Source of the DNA: Roseibium litorale
GTDB lineage: Bacteria > Pseudomonadota > Alphaproteobacteria > Rhizobiales > Stappiaceae
Assembly: GCF_014842915.1 (NCBI RefSeq)
Contig: NZ_JACYXI010000011.1
Coordinates: 62,001 to 126,000, forward strand
Reading direction: 5' to 3'
Length of the DNA stretch: 64,000 nucleotides
Numbering within the stretch: the first letter of the stretch is position 1; every line of letters begins with the position of its first letter. Position numbers and translations under genes: made by a program. The notes below the pieces were generated by a model. The model saw nothing but the letters and a program-made list of their open reading frames with translations, was not told the origin of the DNA and ran no database searches. Positions 27,524-35,985 of this stretch are shown here, piece by piece.

Positions 27524-28447
27524 CTACTGCGTGGAAACTGGCCCCAGATCCTGCGGCAAGCCGAGAGGGTTTAGGAGATCCAGATCCCTTTGCCCAGGCT
27601 GTCCGGCCGCCGCGTCAAGACCGGGCCGTAATCCGTCTTCTCCAACCGTTGGAGGCAGCAGTGTCTCGTCAAGAGGCTGAGGCGGTGCGGCTGTGCCGGG
27701 CAGTTCAGAGAGCCACTCTGACTGCCACTGGCCCTTTTTCTGTTCTTTCGCCATGTTCATCAACGTGGTGTAATTTTCCGGAGCACCTTCATCCGGAATC
27801 GCCCAGCCGTTTTCCACCATCCATGCCGCGAGATTGACCGGGCCGCGTGTGCAGTCTGCGATCATGGCCTTTGGGGCCTCCTCGGTGATCTTCTCGCAAG
27901 AAATCCTGTTCATGCGGACGAGGCCGCGCAGGGCCGTTCTGGCACGGACACCGCAGGGCCATTTGCCGCCGACGCGTGACACACAGGTCTCGCTCAGCTC
28001 CAAGGTTTTGATGTGGGCGAGGCGGACGGTGAAGGCTTTTGTCTTTAACGTTGCGGCATCGACGACTTCCGGGCGGTGAAGTTCGATAGGCCCTTCGGGA
28101 AGAGGCGCGACTGGCGGATTGAGCCGTTCCAGATAAATCGGAGAAGGTTCAACCCGCATGATCGGGGCTGTCACCACCGGGGTGCGCACGCCTTCTGGAG
28201 ATACATTGCGCAACTGGCGCGGCAAAGGCACCGCCGAGTTTTCAACAAGCGCCGCGGGCGCGGCAACCTGCGTTTGCTGTCCAGGCGGGAGATCTGCCGT
28301 TACGGCTGAAGAGGCCGCGGGAAGGGGAGAGGGTTCCGGCTCCTCTTCGGGCGGGTCGCTCAAGGCCAGCCAGGTAACGGCACCAGCGAAGAGCACGCCT
28401 ATAACGACGGGAAGCGGGACGCGACGGGGGACAGAAAGACCAGTCAT
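27524..28447 (-). CDS. Membrane-anchored SNase-like (thermonuclease-fold) protein
   Basis: The 307-residue protein has an N-terminal transmembrane anchor (VPLPVVIGVLFAGAVTWLAL), a Pro/Ala/Val-rich linker of ~100 residues and a staphylococcal-nuclease-like OB domain (FTVRLAHIKTLELSETC, GVRARTALRGLVRMN, VNLAAWMVENGWAIPDE, AKEQKKGQW). The usual RLxGIDAPE active-site stretch is changed to RLAHIKTLELSET, so nuclease activity is doubtful. A paired cysteine (TCVSRVGGKWPC) suggests an extracytoplasmic location. The start overlaps the upstream gene's stop as ATGA. Confidence 0.75.
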   Translation of the reverse strand: MTGLSVPRRVPLPVVIGVLFAGAVTWLALSDPPEEEPEPSPLPAASSAVTADLPPGQQTQVAAPAALVENSAVPLPRQLRNVSPEGVRTPVVTAPIMRVEPSPIYLERLNPPVAPLPEGPIELHRPEVVDAATLKTKAFTVRLAHIKTLELSETCVSRVGGKWPCGVRARTALRGLVRMNRISCEKITEEAPKAMIADCTRGPVNLAAWMVENGWAIPDEGAPENYTTLMNMAKEQKKGQWQSEWLSELPGTAAPPQPLDETLLPPTVGEDGLRPGLDAAAGQPGQRDLDLLNPLGLPQDLGPVSTQ

Positions 28448-29079
28448 TGGCTCGCCCATAAGATGCGGCCTACCCACTCGATCTGGTCATGAGCGAGATA
28501 GACCCCCTCACTGTTTCCATCCAGGGGACTGAATTGTATTCCTGCCTGTGTCCGTCTTTCCAGCGTCAGGATGGAGAGGCCTTGTCCATGAATTTTGGCA
28601 AGGACCCTGTCGCCGCGCTGGATGGCGGCAAGAGGCGCGATGATCAGCACATCTCCCGCCCGGTAAACCGGCAGCTGGTCATCGCCGCCGACTTCCAGTG
28701 CGAAAAGGCCTTTTGCCAAGGGATCGGGAAAGGTGAACTCCCCCCAGACCTCGCCAGACGGGCGGCCTTTCGTGTCAAAAGCCTCCTGGCGGGAGGCTTC
28801 GCTGAAGCCTGCGCAAGGAAGGGTCCTGCCGGCGGTGGAGGGCGCGCCTGCGGCGGCAAGATCAGCGACAAAGGTGCCAAGCGGTTCCCCGGTGGCTTCC
28901 AGGATTTTGGCAAGAGATTCGGTAGACGGCCAGCGCGGCCTGCCGTCACCGGCAAACCGTTTGGAGGGATTGAAAGTCGTCGGATCCAGCCCGGCACGTT
29001 TGGCCAGCCCTGATGGAGACAGGCCATAGCGGCGGGCAAGCCCGTCAATCGCCGCCCAGACCTGTGCATGCGACAGCAT
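28444..29079 (-). CDS. HTH regulator with inactive S24 (LexA/CI-type) domain
   Basis: The 211-residue protein begins with an HTH domain (IDGLARRYGLSPSGLAKRAG, then LDPTTFNPSKRF) and ends in a LexA/CI-like peptidase_S24 fold (LPVYRAGDVLIIAP, RGDRVLAKI). The expected catalytic Ser-Met of the family is replaced (EVGGDDQLP in place of a GxSM motif), and no lysine stands in the expected K position (LSILTLERRT). Self-cleavage is therefore unlikely. The start at 29079 has GGAGG six bases upstream. It forms an overlapping two-gene operon with the SNase-like protein. Confidence 0.82.
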   Translation of the reverse strand: MLSHAQVWAAIDGLARRYGLSPSGLAKRAGLDPTTFNPSKRFAGDGRPRWPSTESLAKILEATGEPLGTFVADLAAAGAPSTAGRTLPCAGFSEASRQEAFDTKGRPSGEVWGEFTFPDPLAKGLFALEVGGDDQLPVYRAGDVLIIAPLAAIQRGDRVLAKIHGQGLSILTLERRTQAGIQFSPLDGNSEGVYLAHDQIEWVGRILWASQ

Positions 29080-29323
29080 GTGATGCCTCCTCAATACTCT
29101 CCGGCTGACAGGAATAAAAACCTCTTGGCCGATTATGTGGATCCAGGAATTGAGTGTCAAAGCGTTCCGGTGTGAAAGGATGCTGCATTACGGTAACTTA
29201 CCGGCTGCATCCGGCTTGCCGGAGCGGCTGGAGGACGATAGGGTCCGCGCGATTTTCCTGCTTCCGGACGCAAATGCGGGTTCCCCCGGCTGATCCGGTT
29301 TGCGCGTCAGAACAAGGTGCCAG

Positions 29324-29668
29324 ATGGTCCACATCTACAAGATCGTGCCGCAAGAGATGTGGCAGGCAGCGGAAGCCGAAGGCATATTTCACGGGGCTCC
29401 CGTTGATCTCGCCGATGGCTATATTCATTTCTCGACGGCTGAGCAGGCGCAGGAAACGGCCGCAAAGCACTTCCAGGGGCAGACGGGTCTGTTGCTGGCG
29501 GCCTTCGATTCCGGACACTTTGGCGATGACCTCAAGTGGGAGCCATCCAGGGGCGGTGCCTTGTTCCCGCATCTCTACACAAGCCTTCCGGTCAGCGCGG
29601 CCCTCTGGGTCAAGCCGCTGCCGCTTGGCACAGATGGTCAGCACGAATTCCCGGAAATGGACCAATGA
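29324..29668 (+). CDS. DUF952 family protein
   Basis: A 114-residue protein of the DUF952 family, recognised by HIYKIVPQEMWQAAEAEG, DLADGYIHFSTAEQ and the C-terminal GALFPHLYTSLPV. The family is structurally related to glutathione-S-transferase-like or ADP-ribosyl-type small folds in some annotations, but no reaction is established. I start at 29324 (MVHIYKIV); the frame opens 24 bases earlier. Its stop overlaps the pyrD start as ATGA, an arrangement common in Hyphomicrobiales. Confidence 0.88.
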   Translation: MVHIYKIVPQEMWQAAEAEGIFHGAPVDLADGYIHFSTAEQAQETAAKHFQGQTGLLLAAFDSGHFGDDLKWEPSRGGALFPHLYTSLPVSAALWVKPLPLGTDGQHEFPEMDQ

Positions 29669-30762
29669 GCTTTTCCCTGCTTGAGAAACTGGCCCTCAAG
29701 GGGCTTCACCAGATGGACGCGGAAACCGCCCATGGTGTGACGATCAAAGCCCTCAAGTCCGGGCTCCTGCCATCCTGCAACAAGGCTGCCGATCCGCGGC
29801 TTGCACGGCATCTTTGGGATTTGCAGTTTCCCAATCCTGTCGGCATGGCAGCCGGGTTTGACAAGAATGGGGAAGTGCCGGATGCGCTGCTGAAAGCCGG
29901 GTTCGGCTTCACGGAAGTGGGTTCCGTCACCCCGAAGCCCCAGCCGGGAAACCCGAAGCCGCGCGTCTTCCGCCTGCCTAAGGACCGGGGCGTGATCAAC
30001 CGCTTCGGCTTCAACAACGAGGGCCATATCGCCCTGCGTCAGCGGATGGAGACCCGCAAGGGGCGGCCGGGCATTGTCGGGATCAACGTTGGGGCGAACA
30101 AGGACGCTGCCGACCGGGTGGCGGATTATGTCTCCGGGATCGAAGCTTTCGCCGATCTCGCGCATTACTTCACGGTGAATGTGTCCTCACCAAACACGCC
30201 TGGCCTGCGCAATCTTCAGGCGCGGGATGCACTGGCAGAGCTCCTGATAGGGGTCATGTCCGCCCGGGATAGCCAAACCCAGAAGTTCGGGCGCAAGGTG
30301 CCGGTGCTTTTGAAGATTGCTCCGGACGTCGATGACCGCGAGTTGGAAGAGATTTGCGGTGAAGTTCTGTCGAAGCAGCTGGACGGGCTGATTGTCTCCA
30401 ACACCACCATTTCCCGCGAGGGGCTGATGCCTGATGTCAATGCAGAGCAGGCCGGTGGCCTGTCCGGGCGCCCGCTGTTCCGCCGCTCCACCATCGTGTT
30501 GGCAAAGGTGCGCAAACTAGTGGGCCCGGACCTTCCGCTCATAGGTGTCGGCGGCATCGACAGCGCTGAGGCAGCTTGGGCGAAGATCACCGCGGGCGCG
30601 GATCTGGTGCAGCTTTATTCTGCGCTGGTTTACGAAGGCATGGGCCTGGTTGAGCGGATTCTGGATGGTCTTGCCGAACACTTGGACCGGAACGGCTTTT
30701 CCAGCCTGCAGGACGCTGTCGGCATCAATATGGACGGCTGGGCCAAGGCATCACTCGTTTGA
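29665..30762 (+). CDS. pyrD: Dihydroorotate dehydrogenase (quinone), class 2
   Basis: FMN enzyme of pyrimidine synthesis that oxidises dihydroorotate and passes electrons to quinone at the inner membrane. The N-terminal helix (LEKLALKGLHQMDAETAHG) is the membrane-association module of class 2 enzymes. The FMN core shows GMAAGFDKNGEVPDALL, GSVTPKPQPGNPKPRVFRLP, INRFGFNN, the catalytic-serine region VNVSSPNTPGLRNLQ, LIVSNTT, and the terminal GVGGIDSAEAAW. It has 365 residues and is translationally coupled to the DUF952 gene. Confidence 0.95.
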   Translation: MSFSLLEKLALKGLHQMDAETAHGVTIKALKSGLLPSCNKAADPRLARHLWDLQFPNPVGMAAGFDKNGEVPDALLKAGFGFTEVGSVTPKPQPGNPKPRVFRLPKDRGVINRFGFNNEGHIALRQRMETRKGRPGIVGINVGANKDAADRVADYVSGIEAFADLAHYFTVNVSSPNTPGLRNLQARDALAELLIGVMSARDSQTQKFGRKVPVLLKIAPDVDDRELEEICGEVLSKQLDGLIVSNTTISREGLMPDVNAEQAGGLSGRPLFRRSTIVLAKVRKLVGPDLPLIGVGGIDSAEAAWAKITAGADLVQLYSALVYEGMGLVERILDGLAEHLDRNGFSSLQDAVGINMDGWAKASLV

Positions 30763-30791
30763 GATGGGGATGAGCTCCGCGCGGGCAGAGC

Positions 30792-32153
30792 TTAGACCGG
30801 TTGAAAGGGCGTGCCTGCCAAGGGAAACAAGTCCGTCCGGCGCTTGCGGCATATCAGCCAGAGGCTGAGACCACGCATGCCAAAGAAGATGTTTAGCGTC
30901 AGCCACAGGCCATGATTTCCCAAAAGAGGAAACAGGACATAAAAGGATGCGACGAAAACGGCGAGGGACAGGAGCATCATGTTGCGCATGTCCCGCGACC
31001 AGGTGGCGCCGATGAAGACGCCATCCATAAGAAAGGCGAGAACGCCGGAGAGGGGCGTGAGCGTTGACCAGACCAGATAGGCCTTGCCGGTTTCGCGGAC
31101 GGCGGCATCCGTGGTCATCAGATCCAGAAGCAAAGGCCCCGCGCTCATGAAAACGGCGGCAAGCAACCCGGCGAGAACATAGCTCCACAAGCTTGTGATT
31201 TTCAGTGTCAGGTCGAAGGCAGGGCGGTTGCGCGCGCCGACGGCTCTTCCGGCGAGTTGTTCCGCAGCTGTGGCCAAGCCGTCCAGAAAGTAGCCGGCGA
31301 TAAGGAAAAACTTTTCCAGCAGAGCGTTGGCCGCGAGCACGACATCCCCCTGAGCCGCGGACTTGCTGGTGAAGAAGCCGAAGGCGCTCAAAAGGCAGAA
31401 GGACCGGATCATTATGTCCCGGTTCACGGCCATCATCCGGAGCAGCAGGCGCTTGTCGAAGATCGCCTCGGGTTCAGGCCAGGGCGTATGCCGGGCCGAA
31501 CGCAGGAAAAGGCTCGCCCCGAGAAGGGCCGTGACCGCTTCGCTGATGACCGTGCCTGCCGCAACCCCTTCTACGCTCCAGCCAAGGTGAAGCACGAAAA
31601 AGAGGGAGAGGACGATATTGAGGCCGTTGCTGACGAGTTGCAGCAGCAATCCGGTGCCCGCCCGGCCAAGGCCGAGAAACCAGCCCAGAATGGCGTAATT
31701 CGCCAGCAGGAAAGGGGCGCTGTAGATGCGCGTGGAGAAGTAGCGCTCCGTCGCGTCCTGAACCTCGGCACTTCCACCGATCAGTCTCATCCCGACTGTG
31801 AGCGCAAGGTTCTGGACAAGAAGCAAGGCTCCGCCGATCAGGCAGGCCACGATCAGCGCACGCAGGGCCGTTGCCTTGATCTCGATCTGGTCGTTTGCGC
31901 CAAGGGCCTGAGCCGTCAGGCCGGTGGTGCCTGAGCGCAGGAAGCTGAAGCTCATGAACAGGACGTCGAAGATCACGCCTCCGACCGCGATGCCGCCCAG
32001 AAGAGCCGGATCGCCTAACTGGCCGATGACAGCCGTGTCGACGATCCCAAGCAGGGGTGTCGACAGATAGGCCAGCGTCATCGGCACGGCGATGGCCAGC
32101 ACACTGCGGTGGGTAACCGCAAAGGGAGCGGCTGCGGGGGAAATGGAGGTCAT
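30792..32153 (-). CDS. MATE-family exporter, DinF type
   Basis: A 453-residue inner-membrane antiporter with about 12 transmembrane helices in two bundles. The N-terminus (RSVLAIAVPMTLAYLSTPLL then GIVDTAVIGQLG) and the internal pseudo-repeat (AANALLEKFFLIAGYFLDGL) are typical of the DinF/NorM branch. Such proteins export cationic or toxic organic compounds with Na+ or H+; the substrate here is unknown. It converges on pyrD, 29 bases apart, and is divergent from the DUF2867 gene. Confidence 0.9.
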   Translation of the reverse strand: MTSISPAAAPFAVTHRSVLAIAVPMTLAYLSTPLLGIVDTAVIGQLGDPALLGGIAVGGVIFDVLFMSFSFLRSGTTGLTAQALGANDQIEIKATALRALIVACLIGGALLLVQNLALTVGMRLIGGSAEVQDATERYFSTRIYSAPFLLANYAILGWFLGLGRAGTGLLLQLVSNGLNIVLSLFFVLHLGWSVEGVAAGTVISEAVTALLGASLFLRSARHTPWPEPEAIFDKRLLLRMMAVNRDIMIRSFCLLSAFGFFTSKSAAQGDVVLAANALLEKFFLIAGYFLDGLATAAEQLAGRAVGARNRPAFDLTLKITSLWSYVLAGLLAAVFMSAGPLLLDLMTTDAAVRETGKAYLVWSTLTPLSGVLAFLMDGVFIGATWSRDMRNMMLLSLAVFVASFYVLFPLLGNHGLWLTLNIFFGMRGLSLWLICRKRRTDLFPLAGTPFQPV

Positions 32154-32323
32154 GGAGGAATCCCGAGGAAGCTAACACCAGATATTCTTTGGCAGCGGCC
32201 TGTGGGTCAAGGAAATACCGGACCGGCGGGTGGCGGGACCGATTGCCGCGTGCGGCATCGTGGCTCTGGTTTTTTGTTGCCGGGACGCGCAGGCTTCTCG
32301 TGTTTCAGATTGAGGAAATCATC

Positions 32324-32773
32324 ATGTGCCTCGTCAACAAGAGCTCGCATCCATTGGAATCGCGTATCTGGCTCCTGGTAGAGCCAGGTGATTTTATTGA
32401 CGGATATTCCGTGATCTCCGGCCGGGGCGCGCGCGAGGCTGCGGAGAAAGGGCTGACAATGCCTCTATGGGCAAGTCTGCTCCTGAAATTGCGGAACCTG
32501 CTGGTCAAACCTTTTGGACTAAAGACCACCCGCCCCACCTCTGGGGATGCGATCGGCATGTTTCCCGTGACCTATGAAAACGGCAGGGAAATCATCCTTG
32601 GAATGCCGGACAAGCATCTGGACTTCCGCATCTCCGTGATGCGTGAGGATGGGCGCATCCACATGGCGACCTGGGTGCACCCGAAGAATGTTTTTGGCCG
32701 CTTGTATCTGGCGGCAGTGATGCCCTTCCATATCCTGATCGTAAGAAGTGCGCTCCATCGGATCGGTACCTGA
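32324..32773 (+). CDS. DUF2867-family protein
   Basis: A 149-residue protein with the DUF2867 pattern: FIDGYSVISGR near the start, LRNLLVKPFGLKTTRP in the middle, and MPDKHLDFRISVM and RLYLAAVMPFHILIVRSAL toward the end. GAGGAA six bases before the ATG supports the start at 32324; the open frame before it lacks a site. The function is unknown. Some relatives are fused to NAD-binding oxidoreductase domains, but none is present here. Confidence 0.75.
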   Translation: MCLVNKSSHPLESRIWLLVEPGDFIDGYSVISGRGAREAAEKGLTMPLWASLLLKLRNLLVKPFGLKTTRPTSGDAIGMFPVTYENGREIILGMPDKHLDFRISVMREDGRIHMATWVHPKNVFGRLYLAAVMPFHILIVRSALHRIGT

Positions 32774-32848
32774 CGAAGCTGTACGGATAAACTTTTCGCC
32801 TGACTTCACTGCGGGAGCTTGCATGCCGGCATAGGTGCCCCCTAAGTC

Positions 32849-33769
32849 ATGGGAATGCCTGTTCCGATTGTTCACCATCCCGCCTATTGCGCTGATCTGC
32901 CGGAGGGACACCGCTTCCCGATGGACAAGTTCCGGGCGGTCGCCGGACAATTGGAGGCTGAAGAGCTGGCTGACGGGGGAAAGTTTCACCGGCCACGCCC
33001 AGCACCCTTCGAATGGGTAGCTCTTGCCCATGACGCGGCCTATGTCGATCAGGTGTTCTCCGGTCAGGTGCCCCATGCTGTCGCGCGCGAGATCGGCTTT
33101 CCGATGAAGGAAGACATCGCCCTGCGTGCCCGCTGTGCGACAGGAGGAACGGTGCTGACAGGCTATCTCGCGCTGGAGCATGGTCTTGCCTGCAACACAG
33201 CTGGTGGCAGTCACCATGCGCGCTGGAAGCATGGAGCCGGGTTCTGTGTCTTCAACGACGTGGCGGTCGCCATCCGGGTGATGCAGGCCGATGGCGTCAT
33301 CCGGAGGGCGCTGGTCATCGACCTTGATGTTCATCAGGGCGATGGAACCGCTGATATTTTCACCGGAGACAACAGCGTCTTCACCTTCTCCATGCATTCG
33401 CAAAAGAACTATCCAGTGCGCAAGGTGCCGTCCGTGCTGGATATCGGACTTGAAGACGGGCTGGGTGACGCAGCCTATCTTGCTCTTTTGAGGTCAGCTC
33501 TGGAGCAGGTCCTGAAGGCAGGGCCATTTGACATTGTCTTCTACAATGCGGGTGTCGACCCTTATGAGGGCGATCGTCTCGGCAGGCTCTCACTTTCAAG
33601 GGCAGGGCTCTTGAGCAGGGACAAGATGGTCATCGAGACTGTGCGTGCCAGAGGTTTGCCGCTGGCGGGGGTGCTGGGCGGGGGCTATTCTACGGATATT
33701 TCAGAGCTGGCTGACCGGCACTGCAATTTGCACCGGGCAGCCTCTGCTGTAAGAGAGCTTGCGCTTTAG
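32849..33769 (+). CDS. Histone deacetylase family protein
   Basis: A zinc-dependent deacetylase-like hydrolase of 306 residues. All active-site elements are readable: the histidine pair in AGGSHHARWKHGAGFC, the zinc ligands in IDLDVHQGDGTADIF, the second aspartate in YNAGVDPYEGDRLG, and the catalytic tyrosine loop LGGGYSTD. Bacterial members act on acetylated small molecules such as polyamines or acetoin precursors, or on proteins; the substrate is unknown. It stands 75 bases after the DUF2867 gene on the same strand. Confidence 0.9.
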   Translation: MGMPVPIVHHPAYCADLPEGHRFPMDKFRAVAGQLEAEELADGGKFHRPRPAPFEWVALAHDAAYVDQVFSGQVPHAVAREIGFPMKEDIALRARCATGGTVLTGYLALEHGLACNTAGGSHHARWKHGAGFCVFNDVAVAIRVMQADGVIRRALVIDLDVHQGDGTADIFTGDNSVFTFSMHSQKNYPVRKVPSVLDIGLEDGLGDAAYLALLRSALEQVLKAGPFDIVFYNAGVDPYEGDRLGRLSLSRAGLLSRDKMVIETVRARGLPLAGVLGGGYSTDISELADRHCNLHRAASAVRELAL

Positions 33770-33771
33770 GC

Positions 33772-34047
33772 TTATCTGCCCCGTCCTGCTGACAGGACGC
33801 GTGAAATCAGCCACAGGGGGACAACGATGATCGCTCCCAGCACGAAATAACGCATCAGGTTGCCGATCGCTGCAAAGCCCATGTTCCAGAGCCGTTCTAT
33901 GAAATCGAGCGCATGGTAGAACAGGCTGAGGGGATCCAGGTTGAGCGCCGATAGGATGACACCGACCACGAAGGACAGGAAGACCAGTCTCAGGATGACC
34001 TGAGCGGGGGAACCGCCCATGAACCGGGCCAGATTGTGATCGGACAT
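33772..34047 (-). CDS. Small membrane protein, DUF6460-like
   Basis: Ninety-one residues with two hydrophobic segments (VILRLVFLSFVVGVILSALN and FVLGAIIVVPLWLISRVL) and a conserved-looking start, MSDHNLARFMGGSPAQ. The pattern matches a small integral membrane family widespread in Hyphomicrobiales, which I believe is DUF6460. No function is known. It converges on the deacetylase gene with only two bases between stops. Confidence 0.7.
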   Translation of the reverse strand: MSDHNLARFMGGSPAQVILRLVFLSFVVGVILSALNLDPLSLFYHALDFIERLWNMGFAAIGNLMRYFVLGAIIVVPLWLISRVLSAGRGR

Positions 34048-34640
34048 ATTGTGTCTCCTGCACTGCGCGAAACGGCGCTTCCGCCTACTTAGGTGGTAAC
34101 CGCTTCCGCTGCAATGGCTCTTTCCTTTTTGCCGGAAGCCTCAGAGGCCAAATCTGGTTTGAAGAAACGGACAGATTGGCATCTATGGTTAAGATTGAAG
34201 GGAATTGTGCCAAATACAATCCAGCCTTCTTGTTGTATGTGTGAAAATCAGGAAGAGGCGTGTTGCGCGCAGCCATTTGCAGCCAGCATCTCTTCCGGTT
34301 CAGCTCGCCGGATTGCGGGATTGCCGTAAAAAATGGACCCTGATGCACACGCCCCATCGGTAGCGCAGGTTTCTCACGGCAGCCGCTGGAAAAGAGCCAA
34401 GAAAGCTGGACCAATTGTGATGCCCGGTCTTGTCGAGAACGATGTGTGTTGGCGGACATGCAGAGTCGTTCAAGCGGAAAGACCTAATGAAGGATGCAGG
34501 GTTCCCTCCCTCCCGGCGGACTTCGCGGGTATCAGATCAGCACGGGGCGCCTGGCGGATTTGGGCCGCCCCGTGCATTTCTTTCAAGAAGGTTATCCTCT
34601 GCCGGCCAAGGCACCTGAGGTGCCGCTGCGTCAATGCTGG
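34048..34640. other. Gene-poor interval
   Basis: 593 bp without a convincing gene on either strand. Short frames exist but have no good ribosome sites or protein-like composition. It contains one strong hairpin at 34540-34576. Confidence 0.6.
34540..34576. terminator. Long hairpin downstream of the AraC gene
   Basis: A perfect 10-bp stem, GCACGGGGCG/CGCCCCGTGC, encloses a 17-base loop, 65 bases past the AraC stop. Neither strand has a T-run, so it may be a protective 3' structure rather than an intrinsic terminator. Confidence 0.5.
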
Positions 34641-35774
34641 TCAGGAGCGCCCGGCGGTCTTCCTCATTGAAGCTGAAGCCTGTTGAGCAGGGCCTTCGAG
34701 ACGCAACCCTTTTGGCGAGACGCCATACCATTGCTTGACCGCTCTGGAAAACGCGCTGATGTCAGAAAAGCCAAGAAGCTGGGAAATTTCACCAACCGGC
34801 AGATCCGTCTCCATCAGATAGGTCTGGGCACTGTGCTTGCGCACATCATCAAGCAGCTTGCGGAAGGTTGTCCCTTCGCTCTCCAGCGTGCGTTGAAGCG
34901 AGCGCTCGGACATGCCCATGGACTGGGCAACCGCACGGATGGAACAGTCTCCCTTTTGCATCTCCGCACTGATCGCAACGGCGATCGAGCTTACAATGGA
35001 CTGGTGCGCTGTTGCCTCGGCAAGAGTGCGGAGTGCGGCGCTTTCGATAATGGCGTAGAGGTTGGCTTCGGCACTCGTCGGCACCAAGTCCAAAACGGAC
35101 GATGAAACCAAAAGCCGGGATGTTTGGCAGTTGAACTTTATCCGCTGTGAATAGGGCCGCAGAAAAGCTGGGGTTGTCCGGAGCGGCACCGAGGAAAACT
35201 CAATTTTGACTGGAGCAGGCTTTCCGTCCCCGAGCATTCGCTCCAGGCGGCCAATGAGATACGCAAAAAAAGTCGTGCTGTAGAAGGAACGGGGCCCAAA
35301 CCTGTCTGGAAGATCCCAGGTCAGGATGCCGTTCTGCTCGGTCTCCTGATAGGTCAGCCGGATGCAGTTGCTTCGAATGGGGTAGAAAGCGCTCCAATTC
35401 GTGAGAGCCTGACGAATGGTGGGGGCGAACAGTGCCAGGTAGTCAAAGCTTCCGGCGTGTCCCTTGGGCATTTGGTAAAATGCATCAAAGATGACATCGG
35501 GCTGGCTGCATCTGGAGCCAAAATCCTCGAATAGCGCCAGAACGGTTTGAATGGGAAGTTTGCTTTCCGGGGCGTCCAGCATACGGCTGTCAAGCCTTGC
35601 TCTCGCAAGTATTTGAGACCAGGCAATACCCGCCTTGCCCGAGAGGCTCTCGAGCATGATAACCGGTCCTGCGGTAACCCAGTCGTCTGCAATTACACTG
35701 ACAAGCTTTGCCCGGTTTGGCATTTCTCCCGCTGCCTTTTGCAAGGCACTCCTCTGCCAATCAATCGCTATCAT
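34641..35774 (-). CDS. AraC-family transcriptional regulator (first of two)
   Basis: A 377-residue regulator of the long AraC type. The N-terminal ~230 residues form an Arabinose_bd-like ligand domain (FDAFYQMPKGHAGSFDYLAL, ALTNWSAFYPIRSN). The C-terminus has two HTH motifs: SIRAVAQSMGMSERSLQRTL and PVGEISQLLGFSDISAFSRA, the second followed by VKQWYGVSPKGLR. I start at the ATG at 35774; TATACT about 24 bases upstream suggests a promoter there, and the longer TTG frame would begin before it. The ligand is unknown. It lies head-to-tail with a paralogue. Confidence 0.85.
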   Translation of the reverse strand: MIAIDWQRSALQKAAGEMPNRAKLVSVIADDWVTAGPVIMLESLSGKAGIAWSQILARARLDSRMLDAPESKLPIQTVLALFEDFGSRCSQPDVIFDAFYQMPKGHAGSFDYLALFAPTIRQALTNWSAFYPIRSNCIRLTYQETEQNGILTWDLPDRFGPRSFYSTTFFAYLIGRLERMLGDGKPAPVKIEFSSVPLRTTPAFLRPYSQRIKFNCQTSRLLVSSSVLDLVPTSAEANLYAIIESAALRTLAEATAHQSIVSSIAVAISAEMQKGDCSIRAVAQSMGMSERSLQRTLESEGTTFRKLLDDVRKHSAQTYLMETDLPVGEISQLLGFSDISAFSRAVKQWYGVSPKGLRLEGPAQQASASMRKTAGRS

Positions 35775-35814
35775 TTCTGATTCATTTGTATCTTGAAAGT
35801 ATAGCAAGAGAGGC

Positions 35815-35985
35815 TTGCGTGTATATTGGTATTATTTCTAACAACTTGGTAAATTAAATGTTATTATATATTTTATATATGTATTTTTTTAACTATAAAG
35901 CTGACTTATTAAATGTTATAAAATAAATTTATATGGTTATTTTTGTGTTTGTGCTGCTTTAATTTTATTTGCTTTGTTTAGGTTT
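35815..35985. other. Strongly AT-rich spacer between two AraC genes
   Basis: Long A/T runs (for example TTATTATATATTTTATATA) contrast sharply with the GC-rich surroundings. It covers the gap and the extreme 3' end of the second AraC gene. No gene is visible; it may be the promoter of the first regulator. Confidence 0.75.

Noticed and set aside
34085..34459. 124-residue minus-strand frame in the gap after the DUF6460-like gene
   Set aside because: No ribosome site, odd composition rich in Arg/Lys/Ser and no similarity I recognise.
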